64,000 nucleotides of DNA from CF-46 sp963760735 (GCA_963760735.1 CAVXEB010000002.1:124001-188000), one strand, 5' to 3'; positions 7,530 to 16,730 are shown, counted from the stretch's first letter. Notes: generated from the letters alone by a model not told the origin. Made by a program: numbers and translations.

Positions 7530-8483
7530 GTGACCAATCGCGAGACCGTCGTCTGTCTCGCCGGCGGCGTCGGCGGGGCGAAGCTGGCCGAGGGCCTGCA
7601 GGCACTCCTCGGCGATGCGCTGTCCGTCATCGTCAACACCGCCGACGACACCGAGCGGCACGGCCTCCTCGTCTGCGCCGACCACGACACGGTCATGTAC
7701 ACGCTCGCGGGACTCGAGAACGCCGACTTCGGCTGGGGTCTGGCGGGCGACACGTGGGCGACGATGACCGCCCTCGAACGGTATGGCGAGGAAGGCTGGT
7801 TCCGGCTCGGCGACCAGGACCTGGCGACGCACATCGTCCGGACGGCACGGCTCCGCGAGGGCCAACGGCTGACGGCGGTCTGTCGCGAGCTGCAGGCGCG
7901 GCTCGGCGTCCGGGCCTCGATCCTGCCGATGACCGACGAACGGGTCCAGACGCGGGTCCGGACCGCCGACGGCTGGCTCGACTTCCAGGACTACTTCGTC
8001 CGCCTGCGGCAGGCCCCGGACGTCCTCGAGGTCCGGTTCGACGGGATCGGGGCGGCCAGCGCGACGCCGGAGGTCACCGCCGCCCTCGATGCCGCCGGCA
8101 CGGTCCTGATCGCCCCCTCGAACCCGATCGTCTCGGTCGGGCCGATCCTCGCCGTCCCCGGGATCCGCGATCGGCTCGCCGCCGCGAGGGCACGCGGAGC
8201 GGCGATCGTCGCGGTCAGCGGGATCGTCGGCGGCAAGGCGCTCAAGGGTCCCGCCGACCGGATGCTCGCGAGCCTCGGCCACGAGCCGACTGCCCTGGGT
8301 GTCGCCCGCGGCTACGCCGGGCTCATCGACACCTTCGTTCTCGACACGGTCGATGCGGCGCTTGCCCGGGACGTGGAGGCCCTCGGCATCCGGGCGATCG
8401 TCGCCGACACGATCATGACCGACGACGCCTCACGCGCCCGGCTCGCGCGGACCGTCCTTGGGGCCGCTGCGGACCGGAGCTGA
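7530..8483 (+). CDS. cofD: 2-phospho-L-lactate transferase (F420 biosynthesis)
   Basis: A 317-residue CofD/FbiA protein. It joins the activated phospho-lactate (or phosphoenolpyruvate) moiety from its GDP derivative to the deazaflavin Fo, giving (dehydro-)F420-0 in the cytoplasm. Diagnostic segments are CLAGGVGGAKLAEGL at the N-terminus, VNTADDTERHGLLV, DHDTVMYTLAG, and IAPSNPIVSVGPIL with VSGIVGGKALKGPADRM in the nucleotide/Fo site. Start is GTG 7530, just after the upstream LLM gene. The 3' end overlaps the convergent membrane-protein gene by 54 bases. Together with cofC and cofE nearby it completes the late F420 steps; the Fo synthase (fbiC or cofG/cofH) is not in the window. Confidence 0.95.
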   Translation: MTNRETVVCLAGGVGGAKLAEGLQALLGDALSVIVNTADDTERHGLLVCADHDTVMYTLAGLENADFGWGLAGDTWATMTALERYGEEGWFRLGDQDLATHIVRTARLREGQRLTAVCRELQARLGVRASILPMTDERVQTRVRTADGWLDFQDYFVRLRQAPDVLEVRFDGIGAASATPEVTAALDAAGTVLIAPSNPIVSVGPILAVPGIRDRLAAARARGAAIVAVSGIVGGKALKGPADRMLASLGHEPTALGVARGYAGLIDTFVLDTVDAALARDVEALGIRAIVADTIMTDDASRARLARTVLGAAADRS

Positions 8484-9212
8484 CCAGTCCGTCAGCGACG
8501 CCTCGCCGGACGGGAACTGCGGCCGGTAGATACCCAGGAACCAGCGAACCGAGCTGCGGCTCCGCAGCGCGAGGATGATCGGGATCGCGATCCCGACGAC
8601 GAGGCCGGCCACGATCGAGCCGTTCATCGACATCCCGCTCACGGCGTTCAGCGCCAGCCCGACGACGAGCCCGCCGAGCACTCCGTCGATCACGGCGACC
8701 ATCCCCGGCATCGTCACGACCCAGTGGGCCGCCGCGCTCCCCGGTCGATGGACACCGAAGGACTTCTCCATCCCGGCCGGATCGTCGGTCGTCCCGGTGA
8801 TGAAGTACGGCCTGAGCGCCGGGTTCATCTGGAGGTAGGCATGGCGGATCCGGTTCATGCCGGCGACCCAGACGAAGTCCTCACTGTTGACCTCGTCGAG
8901 CCGCGTGAACGTCACGAGGCCGACAAACAGGGCGATCGGCAGCATGACCAGCGCGAACGCGAGGAACTGCTCGCCGAAGTTCGTCGCCTGGCCGACCAGG
9001 GCCAGGGCGACCGCCGTCGCGGAGACGACGGAGAGGAACAGGCCGGCCCGGCTGAACGACTCGCTCCAGCTGAGCGACCGCGTCGCGAGCAGACTCCAGT
9101 GCTCGGTCGAGAGGATCTGCATCGAGCGCGGGTCGTCGAACGGCCCGGGCTCGGTCGGGGCGGCCGCCGGGTCGCCCGGCTTGTCCGACGGGACGGGTGG
9201 GTGTTCCTGCAT
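8430..9212 (-). CDS. Multi-pass membrane protein of unknown function
   Basis: A 260-residue protein with a cytosolic Pro-rich N-terminus, a soluble segment (MQILSTEHWSLLATRSLSW), two adjacent hydrophobic helices (about residues 70-115) and two more near 195-240 separated by NGSIVAG. ATG 9212 is supported by GGAGGAGG a few bases upstream. The arrangement of a helix around RSLSWSESFSRAGLFL followed by helices is seen in unnamed actinobacterial/Chloroflexota membrane proteins. I do not recognise a function. It converges with and overlaps the end of cofD, so the two are not in one transcript. Confidence 0.65.
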   Translation of the reverse strand: MQEHPPVPSDKPGDPAAAPTEPGPFDDPRSMQILSTEHWSLLATRSLSWSESFSRAGLFLSVVSATAVALALVGQATNFGEQFLAFALVMLPIALFVGLVTFTRLDEVNSEDFVWVAGMNRIRHAYLQMNPALRPYFITGTTDDPAGMEKSFGVHRPGSAAAHWVVTMPGMVAVIDGVLGGLVVGLALNAVSGMSMNGSIVAGLVVGIAIPIILALRSRSSVRWFLGIYRPQFPSGEASLTDWSAPVRSGPKDGPREPGA

Positions 9213-9487
9213 GGTGGGACCTCCTCCGCCGAGCATACGCAGGCCGTTGACAGCCGCGGGCCGGGACGGCACAGTCCGGCCGTGCCCACGACCCGGACGT
9301 TCCGCGCGACAGCCGGCCGGCAGCAGCCCTCGCCGAGGGTGAGCCCGGCCTGACGACGCGCGCCCCCGACGGGTGCATCGACGGACCCATCGCCCTCGGC
9401 TCGGCCGGGGGCCTTTTCATGCCGATCGCCCTGTGCACGATCGGACCCCCGACCGCCGGCGCCACCACCGACACTGGAGTCACCAGC

Positions 9488-10117
9488 ATGGACGCCACCT
9501 TCCTCGCCCGCGGTCTCGCCGTCGGGTTCACGGTCGCCGCGGCGGTCGGCCCGATCAGCATCCTCGTGCTCCGACGGACCCTCGCCCACGGGCAGGTGTA
9601 CGGACTCGCCTCGGGCATGGGCGTAGCCCTCGCCGATGGGTCGTACGGCGGCATTGCCGCCTTCGGCCTGACGGCGATCACCTCGGTGCTCGTCGGCCTT
9701 CGCCCGGCGCTTGGTCTGGTGGGCGGCGCATTCCTCGTGTATCTCGCGATCCGGACGATGCTCGCGCAGCCCGCGATGAACGCCGCCGAGGTGCGGGAGC
9801 GACCGGGCCTGCCGGGCGCCTTCCTGTCCATCTACGGGCTGACGATGACGAACCCGATGACGATCCTGTCGTTCGCCGCGATCTTCGCCGGGCTCGGGCT
9901 GAGCGGCGGAAGCCTGGCGGAGGCGGCGCTCCTGACCCTCGGAGTCTTCCTCGGCTCGGCCACCTGGTGGGTGGGGCTCACGTTCGCCGTGAGCAGGCTC
10001 CGCGCCCGGCTCACGCCCACGATCCTCCTCTGGATCAACCGGCTGTCCGGCGGGATCCTGCTTGTTTTCGGGCTTGCGGCCATCTGGCTGGCACTCTCGT
10101 TGGTTGGACCCGCGTGA
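9488..10117 (+). CDS. LysE/RhtB-family amino-acid exporter
   Basis: A 209-residue membrane protein with about six hydrophobic helices. Family marks are GFTVAAAVGPISILVLRRTL near the N-terminus (the conserved GP motif), GMGVALADGSYG, and the centre LTMTNPMTILSFAAIFAG, whose NP pair is conserved in LysE transporters of amino acids and related small molecules. ATG 9488 (MDATFL) is chosen over a longer in-frame start because the conserved helix begins here and GGAG lies 10 bases upstream. It lies 16 bases before cofC, so it may share a transcript with the F420 genes; the link may be only positional. Confidence 0.8.
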   Translation: MDATFLARGLAVGFTVAAAVGPISILVLRRTLAHGQVYGLASGMGVALADGSYGGIAAFGLTAITSVLVGLRPALGLVGGAFLVYLAIRTMLAQPAMNAAEVRERPGLPGAFLSIYGLTMTNPMTILSFAAIFAGLGLSGGSLAEAALLTLGVFLGSATWWVGLTFAVSRLRARLTPTILLWINRLSGGILLVFGLAAIWLALSLVGPA

Positions 10118-10133
10118 TTGCTAGGATTCGGCA

Positions 10134-10802
10134 ATGCCCAACCGGGATGGACCTGTCGTCGCGATCGTGCCCGTGGGCTCCCTCGAGGGGGCGAAGTCCA
10201 GGCTCGGTGCTGTCCTCGACGCCGAGGAGCGGCTGGAGCTGACGATCCGTCTCGCCCGGGCGACGATCGCGGCCTGCGTCGCGACGCCGGGGATCGCGGA
10301 GACCCTCGTCGTCACGCCGGACGACGACGTGCGGCGCCTGGCCGTCGAGCTCGGAGCGCGGCCGCTCCGCCAGCGCGACAGCGGGCTGAACCGCGGGATC
10401 GACGCCGGGCGGGCGGAAGCGATCGCGAGCGACGCCGCCGCGGTCCTGATCCTCCCGATCGACCTGCCACAGATCTCGGTGGAGGCGATCGAGGCGGTCC
10501 TCACGACCCTCGACGACCCGCAGCGACCGTTGGTGGCGATCGTCCCGGACCGCCACGGGCGTGGGACGAACGCCCTGCTCCTTGCGCCGCCCGATGCGAT
10601 CGACACGTGCTTCGGCGGTGACAGCCGGTCGGCCCATGCGACGGCGGCGGTGGCGGCCGGCGCCCGCCTCGTCGAGCTCGACGGACCGCTCGCCCTCGAC
10701 GTCGACACCGCCGACGATCTGCTCCTCGCCGAGGCAAGCCTCCGCGCGACGGAGTCGGACACGAACGCCGCGGCCGAAGCATTGCCGGTCGATGTCGGCT
10801 GA
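10134..10802 (+). CDS. cofC: 2-phospho-L-lactate/PEP guanylyltransferase (F420 biosynthesis)
   Basis: A 222-residue nucleotidyltransferase of the CofC/FbiD family, which activates 2-phospho-L-lactate or phosphoenolpyruvate with GTP for use by CofD. Visible motifs are VVAIVPVGSLEGAKSRL (nucleotide-binding N-terminus, equivalent to the VPVK..AKSRL signature), LVVTPDDDVR, GLNRGIDAG, AAVLILPIDLPQ (metal-binding D) and VPDRHGRGTNALLL. In this protein the usual Lys of the N-terminal loop appears as GS before LEGAKSRL, which is worth noting. The stop overlaps the cofE start by 11 bases, implying coupled translation. Confidence 0.92.
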   Translation: MPNRDGPVVAIVPVGSLEGAKSRLGAVLDAEERLELTIRLARATIAACVATPGIAETLVVTPDDDVRRLAVELGARPLRQRDSGLNRGIDAGRAEAIASDAAAVLILPIDLPQISVEAIEAVLTTLDDPQRPLVAIVPDRHGRGTNALLLAPPDAIDTCFGGDSRSAHATAAVAAGARLVELDGPLALDVDTADDLLLAEASLRATESDTNAAAEALPVDVG

Positions 10803-11565
10803 GGGCCGCGTCGAGGCGATCGCGCTGGTCGGGATCCCGGAGGTCGTGCCCGGCGACGATCTCGGCCGGCTGATCGGCGACGCGATCGAGCGGACCGAGG
10901 GCGTCCTGCCCCTCCGCACCGACGACGTCCTCGTCGTCACCCAGAAGGTGGTCTCGAAGGCGGAGGGCGCGATCGTCGACCTCACGACGGTCGAACCCCG
11001 GCCGGATGCAGTCCACTTCGCCGAGCGCTGGGACCGCGACGCGCGCCAGATCGAGGTCGTGCTCCGCGAGGCGCGACGCGTCGTCCGGATGGAGCACGGC
11101 GTCCTGATCACGGAGACGCCGCACGGGTTCGTCTGCGCGAACGGCGGCGTCGACGCCTCGAACGTCGGGCCCGAGAGCGGTTCGATCGTGACGCTCCTGC
11201 CGCGCGACCCGGACGCATCGGCGCGGACGATCCGCGGGGCGATCCGGGAGCGGTTCGGCACCGACGTGCCGGTGATCGTGTCGGACTCGTTCGGGCGGCC
11301 GTGGCGCTGGGGCATCACCGACGTCGCGATCGGAGTCGCCGGCCTCGTCCCGATCGAGGACCTCCGGGGCCAGGTCGACGCGGACGGCCGGGTGATGAAG
11401 TCGACGATCCGGGCATCGGCCGACGAGATCGCCTCGGCGGCGGAGCTGGCCCTCGGGAAGGTGGGCGGGCGACCGGTGGCGATCGTTCGCGGGGCGCATC
11501 CGCTCCTCGGCGAGGGATCGATCGCCGACGGGATCATGCCGGCGAGCTTCGACCTCTTCCGCTGA
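10792..11565 (+). CDS. cofE: Coenzyme F420:L-glutamate ligase
   Basis: A 257-residue CofE-type enzyme that adds L-glutamates to F420-0 by a GTP-dependent, non-ribosomal amide ligation. Supporting segments are DDVLVVTQKVVSKAEGAIVDL, HGVLITETPHGFVCANGGVD, DASNVG, VIVSDSFGRPWRWG and GRPVAIVRGAHPL. The length matches stand-alone CofE; the nitroreductase-like second domain found in mycobacterial FbiB is absent, so the dehydro-F420 reductase step must be performed elsewhere if the PEP route is used. ATG 10792 lies inside the end of cofC. The 3' end overlaps the convergent MFS gene by about 30 bases. Confidence 0.93.
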   Translation: MSAEGRVEAIALVGIPEVVPGDDLGRLIGDAIERTEGVLPLRTDDVLVVTQKVVSKAEGAIVDLTTVEPRPDAVHFAERWDRDARQIEVVLREARRVVRMEHGVLITETPHGFVCANGGVDASNVGPESGSIVTLLPRDPDASARTIRGAIRERFGTDVPVIVSDSFGRPWRWGITDVAIGVAGLVPIEDLRGQVDADGRVMKSTIRASADEIASAAELALGKVGGRPVAIVRGAHPLLGEGSIADGIMPASFDLFR

Positions 11566-12780
11566 CGGGTCCGCGCCCGACGATCGCCCGCCAGACGAGG
11601 ACGCCGCCGAGGGCGAAACCGGCGCCGGCGATCGCGAACAGCACCGGCAGCCCGAACGCCGCCCCGATCGCCCCGCCGACGAGCGACCCGGTGATCGCGC
11701 CGATGTTCGCCGTCGTGCCGGTGAAGATCCCCTGCGCCGTCGCCTGGGTCGAGCGGGAGACGCTGCCGGCGACCCACGTGACCGTGCCGACGTAGACGAA
11801 CGCGTAGCCGAACCCGCCCAGCGCCGACGCCGCCACGATCTGCCACGGCTCGGTCGCAGCCGCGCTCGCCAACGCCCGGGCCGAGAAGGCAAAGGCGCCG
11901 ATGACGATGAGCCGCTCGGCGCCGACCCGGCCCGCCAGCCGCGGGAAGGCGATCATCAGCGGCACCTCGAGCACCGCGCCGATCGACCAGGCCGCCGCAA
12001 CGAGGGTCGCATCGCCGCCCAGGTCGATCACCCGAAGCGAGAGGAAGCCGAGCAGGGCCGCGTTCGAGCTCCAGATCGCGAGCAGGGCGATGAACAGGGG
12101 CCCGAACCGGGGACGGGACAACACCGCGAGGATCGACGACGGAGCCAGCCCCGCCAGCGCGGCGCGAGCGGTCCCGCCGATGGTCGCGCTTCGGGCTCGG
12201 GCCGGATCCCGCGTCGCCGGCCGGAGGAGCACCCACGCGCCGATCCCCGCGGCGAGGAGCAGCGGGAGGTTGATCACGAACATGCCCCGCGGCCCCAGCC
12301 GCTCGATCGCGGCGCCGGCCACGAAGGCGACGACCACGAACGCAGCCGAGCCCCACGCGCGGGCCTCGCCGAAGCGCTCCCGCCTGCCGACGATCCGCAC
12401 GACCCGGCTGTCGACCATCGGCGCGATCCCGGCCGGTGACCGCGGCCAGCAGCCCCAGGGACAGGCCGAGGGTCAGCGGGTCGGTCGAGATCGCGAGCAG
12501 CCCGACGAAGGCCGCCGCCAGGGTGCAGGCGACGAGGACCGGACCGCGGACGTCGCCGAACCCGTCGGCGATCGAGCCCCACGCCGGTGCCGCGAACAGG
12601 CCGACCAGCGCGAACCAGGCGAGGAGCAGCCCGATCAGGCGGAAGTCGAGGCCGCGCGACTCGAGGTAGAGGGTGATGTACGGGAGGTAGGCGCCGAGGC
12701 TGCCGAAGAGCAGCGCGTAGACGATCGCCGGCCGGACGACCGAGACGGTCGCCGGGGCGGCGGAGGGCTCGGGGGCCGCC
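11534..12780 (-). pseudogene. MFS transporter interrupted by one frameshift
   Basis: The gene encodes a 12-helix major facilitator of the MFS_1-like (sugar/PP-permease-like) group. The 5' part reads LLFGSLGAYLPYITLYLE and FALVGLFAAPAWGSIAD (cytoplasmic loop motif). It continues in another frame from about 12432 as GIAPMVDSRVVRIVG and then GEARAWGSAAFVVVAF to the stop. Only a single-base change at about 12432 is needed to restore a protein of roughly 410 residues, so a sequencing error is as likely as a real mutation. The exact start is unresolved; no ATG or GTG is visible before the conserved part without overlapping the upstream gene. Convergent with cofE. Confidence 0.7.
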
Positions 12781-13185
12781 TCAGGCTTCGTCGGCGGCCG
12801 GAGCGTCGGCGTCGGCCGTGGCCGGGCCGGCTGCCGCCGTCGGCGCGCCAGCGCCCGGTGCCACCGGCTCGAGGTCGATCGTGCGGACCTGGCGCGTCCG
12901 GCCGGCCTCGGTCCGGACGAGCGCCGATGGAATGGCGCCGGTCGTCAGCTTGTCGATCGTGGCGATCTCGCCGGAGTACAGACCCGAGCCCGTGATCCGG
13001 ACCCGATCGCCGACCTTCAGCCCTGCCCGTCCCGTTCCAGCGGAGAGGTTGATCGAAGCCACCGTCGGACGCTGGTAGGGCACGTCCGAGCCCGGGCTAC
13101 CCGGGGCTCCTGGTTCGCCCGGTCGTGGCGGGCGTGTCGCGTTGCGGGGCGGCGGGTAGGTCGTCTTGCGTTTTCGGGCGGGCAC
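12781..13185 (-). CDS. Small protein with KOW/SH3-like domain
   Basis: A 134-residue protein. After a basic Pro/Arg-rich N-terminus (PARKRKTTYPPPRNATRPPR) there is one compact beta-rich segment, KVGDRVRITGSGLYSGEIA followed by IPSALVRTEAGRTRQVRT, which has the look of a KOW or SH3-like barrel (GDRVRI, G-x-G, SGE). The tail is Ala/Pro/Asp-rich. The GTG at 13185 is preferred because it opens the basic segment and GGAGG lies 12 bases upstream; an ATG at 13272 would add 29 residues. The combination of a basic tail with a KOW-like fold suggests nucleic-acid or ribosome binding, but this is inference. Confidence 0.55.
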   Translation of the reverse strand: MPARKRKTTYPPPRNATRPPRPGEPGAPGSPGSDVPYQRPTVASINLSAGTGRAGLKVGDRVRITGSGLYSGEIATIDKLTTGAIPSALVRTEAGRTRQVRTIDLEPVAPGAGAPTAAAGPATADADAPAADEA

Positions 13186-13335
13186 TGGCTGAGCTGACCT
13201 CCGGGTTCGGTCGATGGACGGTCGGATCAGCGTCCCGCGAGCGCGGGCCTTCGATCCGGCACCGCGCAGCATGCCACACCGGGGCGGCTCGCCTCCCTGA
13301 CGGAGGTACCGGTGGGTCCGTCCCCGTTCGAACCG

Positions 13336-13743
13336 TCAGATCGCCCGCATCCGGTTGTTCTTCGCGTCGTGGGTCACCTCGGCCAGCCCGAGCGCCTCGA
13401 GCAGCGGCGGCATGTACACCCCGAACCGGCCGCGAAGGCCCTTCTTGAGCCCGTACCAGCCGCCGCGCGGGTTCGACTCCGATCGACCCCAGGCCTCGAC
13501 GGTTCCGTCCGGCGCCGGCTTCTGCTCGTCGGCCCCGCCCAGGGCCACCCAGTCGCCCTGCTCCTTCAGCCAGGCATGGAGCTCGTCGATCGCCCGGGCG
13601 TCATACAGCAGCTTCGTGCCGCCGACCTGGCAGACGATCGTCGGCGGGTCGGAGGCGTCGTCTCGGTACATCGTGTACTCGGACGTACCCGGTGGGGTCT
13701 TGAGGACCCACGGATCGTCCTTCGTCCCGCTGCCGTTCGCCAT
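13336..13743 (-). CDS. Conserved hypothetical protein (DUF6855-like)
   Basis: A 135-residue protein beginning MANGSGTKDDPWVLKTPPGT. It carries YTMYRDDASDPPTIVCQVG, IDELHAWLKEQGDWVALGGA, WGRSESNPRGGWYGLKKG and a C-terminal DAKNNRMRAI. I recognise this as a widely conserved actinobacterial/Chloroflexota hypothetical family; the DUF6855 label is from memory and should be checked. ATG 13743 is preceded by GGAGG seven bases upstream. No signal peptide or membrane helix. Several Trp and Tyr positions suggest a small globular domain. Divergent from the GNAT-like gene at 13822. Confidence 0.75.
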   Translation of the reverse strand: MANGSGTKDDPWVLKTPPGTSEYTMYRDDASDPPTIVCQVGGTKLLYDARAIDELHAWLKEQGDWVALGGADEQKPAPDGTVEAWGRSESNPRGGWYGLKKGLRGRFGVYMPPLLEALGLAEVTHDAKNNRMRAI

Positions 13744-13821
13744 CGCCGGCTCCTCCCCTGTCCGCGGCCTCATCGGACCGCCTGACGCGACCATGCACGC
13801 GATCCCGTTAGGATGCAACAC

Positions 13822-14139
13822 ATGCCCGAGCAGACCATCGCCACCGACGACCTCGTCGTCGAGGACAACCCGCAGGAATCGCGCTACGAGGCGAGGCTGG
13901 GAGACCGGATCGTCGGGATCGCCGAGTACGAGCTCCCGGACGACCAGGGCCCGATCGTCTTCGTTCATACGGAGGTCCTCGGCGACGTCGAGGGCCAGGG
14001 GGTCGGCGGCCGGCTGGTCCGCACCGCGCTGGACGATGTCCGGGCGCGCGGGCTGCGGATGGTCATCGACTGCCCGTTCATCTCGTCGTGGGTCAAGCGC
14101 CACCACGACTACGACGACCTGATCGACCGGACCGTGTAG
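13822..14139 (+). CDS. Small GNAT-like acetyltransferase (YidJ/N-acetyltransf_CG type)
   Basis: A 105-residue single-domain protein. The sequence RYEARLGDRIVGIAEYEL, then IVFVHTEVLGDVEGQGVGGRL, with a final CPFISSWVKRHHDYDDLI, matches the short acetyltransferase-like family PF14542, whose members keep the GNAT core and the conserved C-P-x-(I/F)-x-x-(F/W) tail. The V-E-G-Q-G-V-G-G loop is the acetyl-CoA pyrophosphate site. ATG 13822 is used; an upstream in-frame ATG at 13813 is possible. The role of this family is unclear, though the conserved Cys suggests thiol-dependent catalysis. Confidence 0.8.
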   Translation: MPEQTIATDDLVVEDNPQESRYEARLGDRIVGIAEYELPDDQGPIVFVHTEVLGDVEGQGVGGRLVRTALDDVRARGLRMVIDCPFISSWVKRHHDYDDLIDRTV

Positions 14140-14142
14140 CGC

Positions 14143-14904
14143 TCAGGCCCACGGGTTCGGGCCGCCGCCCCGGCGCGTCCGGCCCAGCCACGCGACGAGG
14201 GGCAGGAGCAGCATCGGGAACTCGAGCGACGAGTAGAGCAGGCCGCCACCCTGCGAGTTCACGAGGGTCGTGACCCAGTCGGCCCACATCGATCCGAATG
14301 GCAGGCACAGGAGACCGAACACGGCCGCGCCCAGCCACCACGACCGCCGCCGGACCCCGAAGAGGGCGAACGGCGCGAGGCTCGGCTTCAACAGGACGAA
14401 CGGCGCGGCGAACCGCGATGCGCCGACCACCGCGAGGGCCATTGCCGCCATCGACCACATCACCGGATTTCCCGTCCAGATCTTCAGCAGCGTCGTCGGG
14501 TTCGCGATGCAGAGGGCGATCAGCGGCCAGACGAGCGGCCGCGGCCGGAGGACCGCGACGACAGCGGCGACGACCCCGAGCGCGACCCCCCACCACAGGA
14601 CGGCCTGGACGGCCGCCACGACCGTCCCGGCCCCGATCGAGAACGGGACGAACAGCCACAGGGCCACGGGCGGGTACAGGACGTCGCCGGCGCTGATCGG
14701 GTACGGCCCCGCCAGCTGGTACGGCTGGTAGAACGGCCCGCCGGCCAGCCAACGAGCGGTCACATCGCGGTACAGCTGGAAGTCGACACCGAGCGGCTGC
14801 TCCAGCGGGTGCGGCACGAGCAGGACGAACACCACCGGGATCGCGAAGACGGCGGCCGACAGTCCCAGCGCGACACGCGGTCGATCGAGCCGCCCGGTCC
14901 ACAT
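14143..14904 (-). CDS. Polytopic membrane protein, possible GT87/DUF2029-like
   Basis: A 253-residue integral membrane protein with about seven hydrophobic helices. The segment FQLYRDVTARWLAGGPFYQPY just after the first helix, the DVLYPPVALWLFVPF loop and the long hydrophobic repeats are reminiscent of the DUF2029/GT87 polyprenyl-phosphate mannosyltransferase-like group, where an acidic loop residue (here D in GVDFQLYRD) follows helix 1. ATG 14904 (MWTGRLDRP) opens the hydrophobic part; longer starts add an Arg-rich leader. The C-terminus ends in RRGGGPNPWA. At 253 residues it is shorter than typical GT87 enzymes, so transferase activity is only a guess. Confidence 0.6.
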   Translation of the reverse strand: MWTGRLDRPRVALGLSAAVFAIPVVFVLLVPHPLEQPLGVDFQLYRDVTARWLAGGPFYQPYQLAGPYPISAGDVLYPPVALWLFVPFSIGAGTVVAAVQAVLWWGVALGVVAAVVAVLRPRPLVWPLIALCIANPTTLLKIWTGNPVMWSMAAMALAVVGASRFAAPFVLLKPSLAPFALFGVRRRSWWLGAAVFGLLCLPFGSMWADWVTTLVNSQGGGLLYSSLEFPMLLLPLVAWLGRTRRGGGPNPWA

Positions 14905-15014
14905 GGCATCGACGATACCGGGCGGGACGGCGCCGGCGCACGCGACGGGATCGAGACGGACCGGTCGTAGGGTCGGCGAGCCGGTCGCCACCGAGGACGA
15001 CCGCGCATCGCCGC

Positions 15015-16730
15015 GTGCACGAGACCGCCGTGACCCACCGCCATCCCGCCGCCCCGCGTCATGGCCGCGGCCGACGCCTCGCCGCAATCGCCGTGACGAT
15101 CGGTGCCGCCCTGGCGGCCTCCATGACGCTGTTGTCTCTCCTTGCCGCGCCGGTCTCCGCCGCGAACGGAACGATGCCAGGTTCGGCGCTGGTGGAGCTG
15201 ATCGCCGCGGGCAAGCCAGTCGAGCTCGACGGAGCGACGATCACCGGCGACGTCGACCTCAGGCCCGTCGACACGGTGGCCCGGGTCGTCCGCTGCACGA
15301 ACTGCACCTTCGCCGGCTCGATCCTCGCCTCGAACACGATCTTCAACCGGGTCGTCGACCTCAGCGGCGCAACCATCGCGGGCGCCGCGCTTTTCGACGG
15401 CGCCGTGTTCCGCGACGCGTTCCTCATGCGCGAGACGACGGCCCGGCCGGCTGCGATCGATGGCCTCGCGTCGTTCACGCTCGCGGCGTTCAATGGTCGC
15501 GCGAGCTTCGAGGGGATCCGGTTCGCGAGCGACGCGGACTTCCGTGTCGCCCAGTTCCTGGCGGATGCCTCGTTCGCCGATGCCGAGGTCGACGGTGCCG
15601 GACGCTTCGACGGCGCACTGTTCGACGGCCGTGCCTGGTTCAGCGGGTCGCCCGCGGGCGACGTGGCTCCGTCCGGCCCCGTGACCCAGTCGGGCTGTCC
15701 GGGAACCGTCCGGGGCGTCTTCGTCGGACCGACGTCATTCACCTCCGTCGCCTTCTCGGACAAGGTCGACTTCCGGCAGCGTTGCTTCGGCGCCGATGCC
15801 GCGTTCGACGGTGCGACCTTCGGCGCGGTCGACTTCAGCCTCGCCATCTTCCGGGACCGGGCGACGTTCGACGATGCGAGCGTCGACGGGGCGGCCTCCT
15901 TCCGCGTCGTCCAGGTCTTCGGCGACCTCTCGTTCCAGCACGTCGTGCTGCGCGGACCGGCGACCTTCGAGGCCGCCATCCTGCACGGGAAGGTCCAGCT
16001 CGCGGGCACGTCGGCAAGCGACTCCCTGTCGCTCGACGGGGTCAAGGTCGGATCGACGCTGGGACTGAACAAGGTCCAGGCCAACGGCTTCGAGATGGAC
16101 CTCGACAAGCTCGGCAGCGTTCCGGGCGGGCCCGTCCGCGAGGCCGTCCTGGCCATGGTCGAGTCGAGCGCACGGGCCCGGGGCGACTTGGGGCTGGCGA
16201 ACGAGGCGGAGTTCCAGCGATCGTCGCTCGAGACCGACCGTGCCGAGGGTCTCGATCGGACATCCGGGCTCCTCCAGCGCGAGGTCGCCGGCTATTTCGT
16301 CAAGCCGATCTATCCCCTCCGCGCGTTCGCGATCCTGTTCGTGGTCGGGATGTTCGTGCGGTTCCTCGTCCGGACCGGCGCGCTCCGGCGCATTGGCGAC
16401 GTCCAGCTGGCCCGCCCGACGCTCGCGACGCTGCCGGCACGCCCTAGCGTCAGCCGCCAGGCAGCGATGAGCGCCTCGAGGAGTGGCCTGCTCAGCGGCA
16501 GCCAGGTGATCCTCGATTTCGCGGTGAGCGCCGAATCGACGTTCCGTGCGGCCTTTGGTCTGAAGCTGACCTCGGACGGGGAGCCGCCGGACGAGCTCTC
16601 CGAGTACGGCGTCGCGATCGCCCGCGGGGCCGAATGGCTGACCTACAAGGTTCTGATCGCGATGTTCCTCCTCGGACTCGCCAACTCGAACCCCACGTTC
16701 AAGCAGCTCTTCGAGGCGGTGGCAGGATGA
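15015..16730 (+). CDS. Secreted/membrane pentapeptide-repeat protein
   Basis: A 571-residue protein. A signal peptide or first helix (about 24-49, ending PVSAANG) is followed by roughly 300 residues of pentapeptide-like repeats (ANTIFNRVVDLSGATIAG, AALFDGAVFRDAFL, ASFADAEVDGAGRF), which should form a right-handed quadrilateral beta-helix outside the membrane. A helical segment and TM regions follow (FAILFVVGMFVRFLV; YKVLIAMFLLGLAN). The last 15 residues are NSNPTFKQLFEAVAG. GTG 15015 is assigned; GTG 15030 is an alternative. The stop overlaps the next ATG (ATGA), tying it to the FecR-like lipoprotein. This is the architecture of a surface sensor or channel-linked protein; function unknown. 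Confidence 0.7.
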   Translation: MHETAVTHRHPAAPRHGRGRRLAAIAVTIGAALAASMTLLSLLAAPVSAANGTMPGSALVELIAAGKPVELDGATITGDVDLRPVDTVARVVRCTNCTFAGSILASNTIFNRVVDLSGATIAGAALFDGAVFRDAFLMRETTARPAAIDGLASFTLAAFNGRASFEGIRFASDADFRVAQFLADASFADAEVDGAGRFDGALFDGRAWFSGSPAGDVAPSGPVTQSGCPGTVRGVFVGPTSFTSVAFSDKVDFRQRCFGADAAFDGATFGAVDFSLAIFRDRATFDDASVDGAASFRVVQVFGDLSFQHVVLRGPATFEAAILHGKVQLAGTSASDSLSLDGVKVGSTLGLNKVQANGFEMDLDKLGSVPGGPVREAVLAMVESSARARGDLGLANEAEFQRSSLETDRAEGLDRTSGLLQREVAGYFVKPIYPLRAFAILFVVGMFVRFLVRTGALRRIGDVQLARPTLATLPARPSVSRQAAMSASRSGLLSGSQVILDFAVSAESTFRAAFGLKLTSDGEPPDELSEYGVAIARGAEWLTYKVLIAMFLLGLANSNPTFKQLFEAVAG

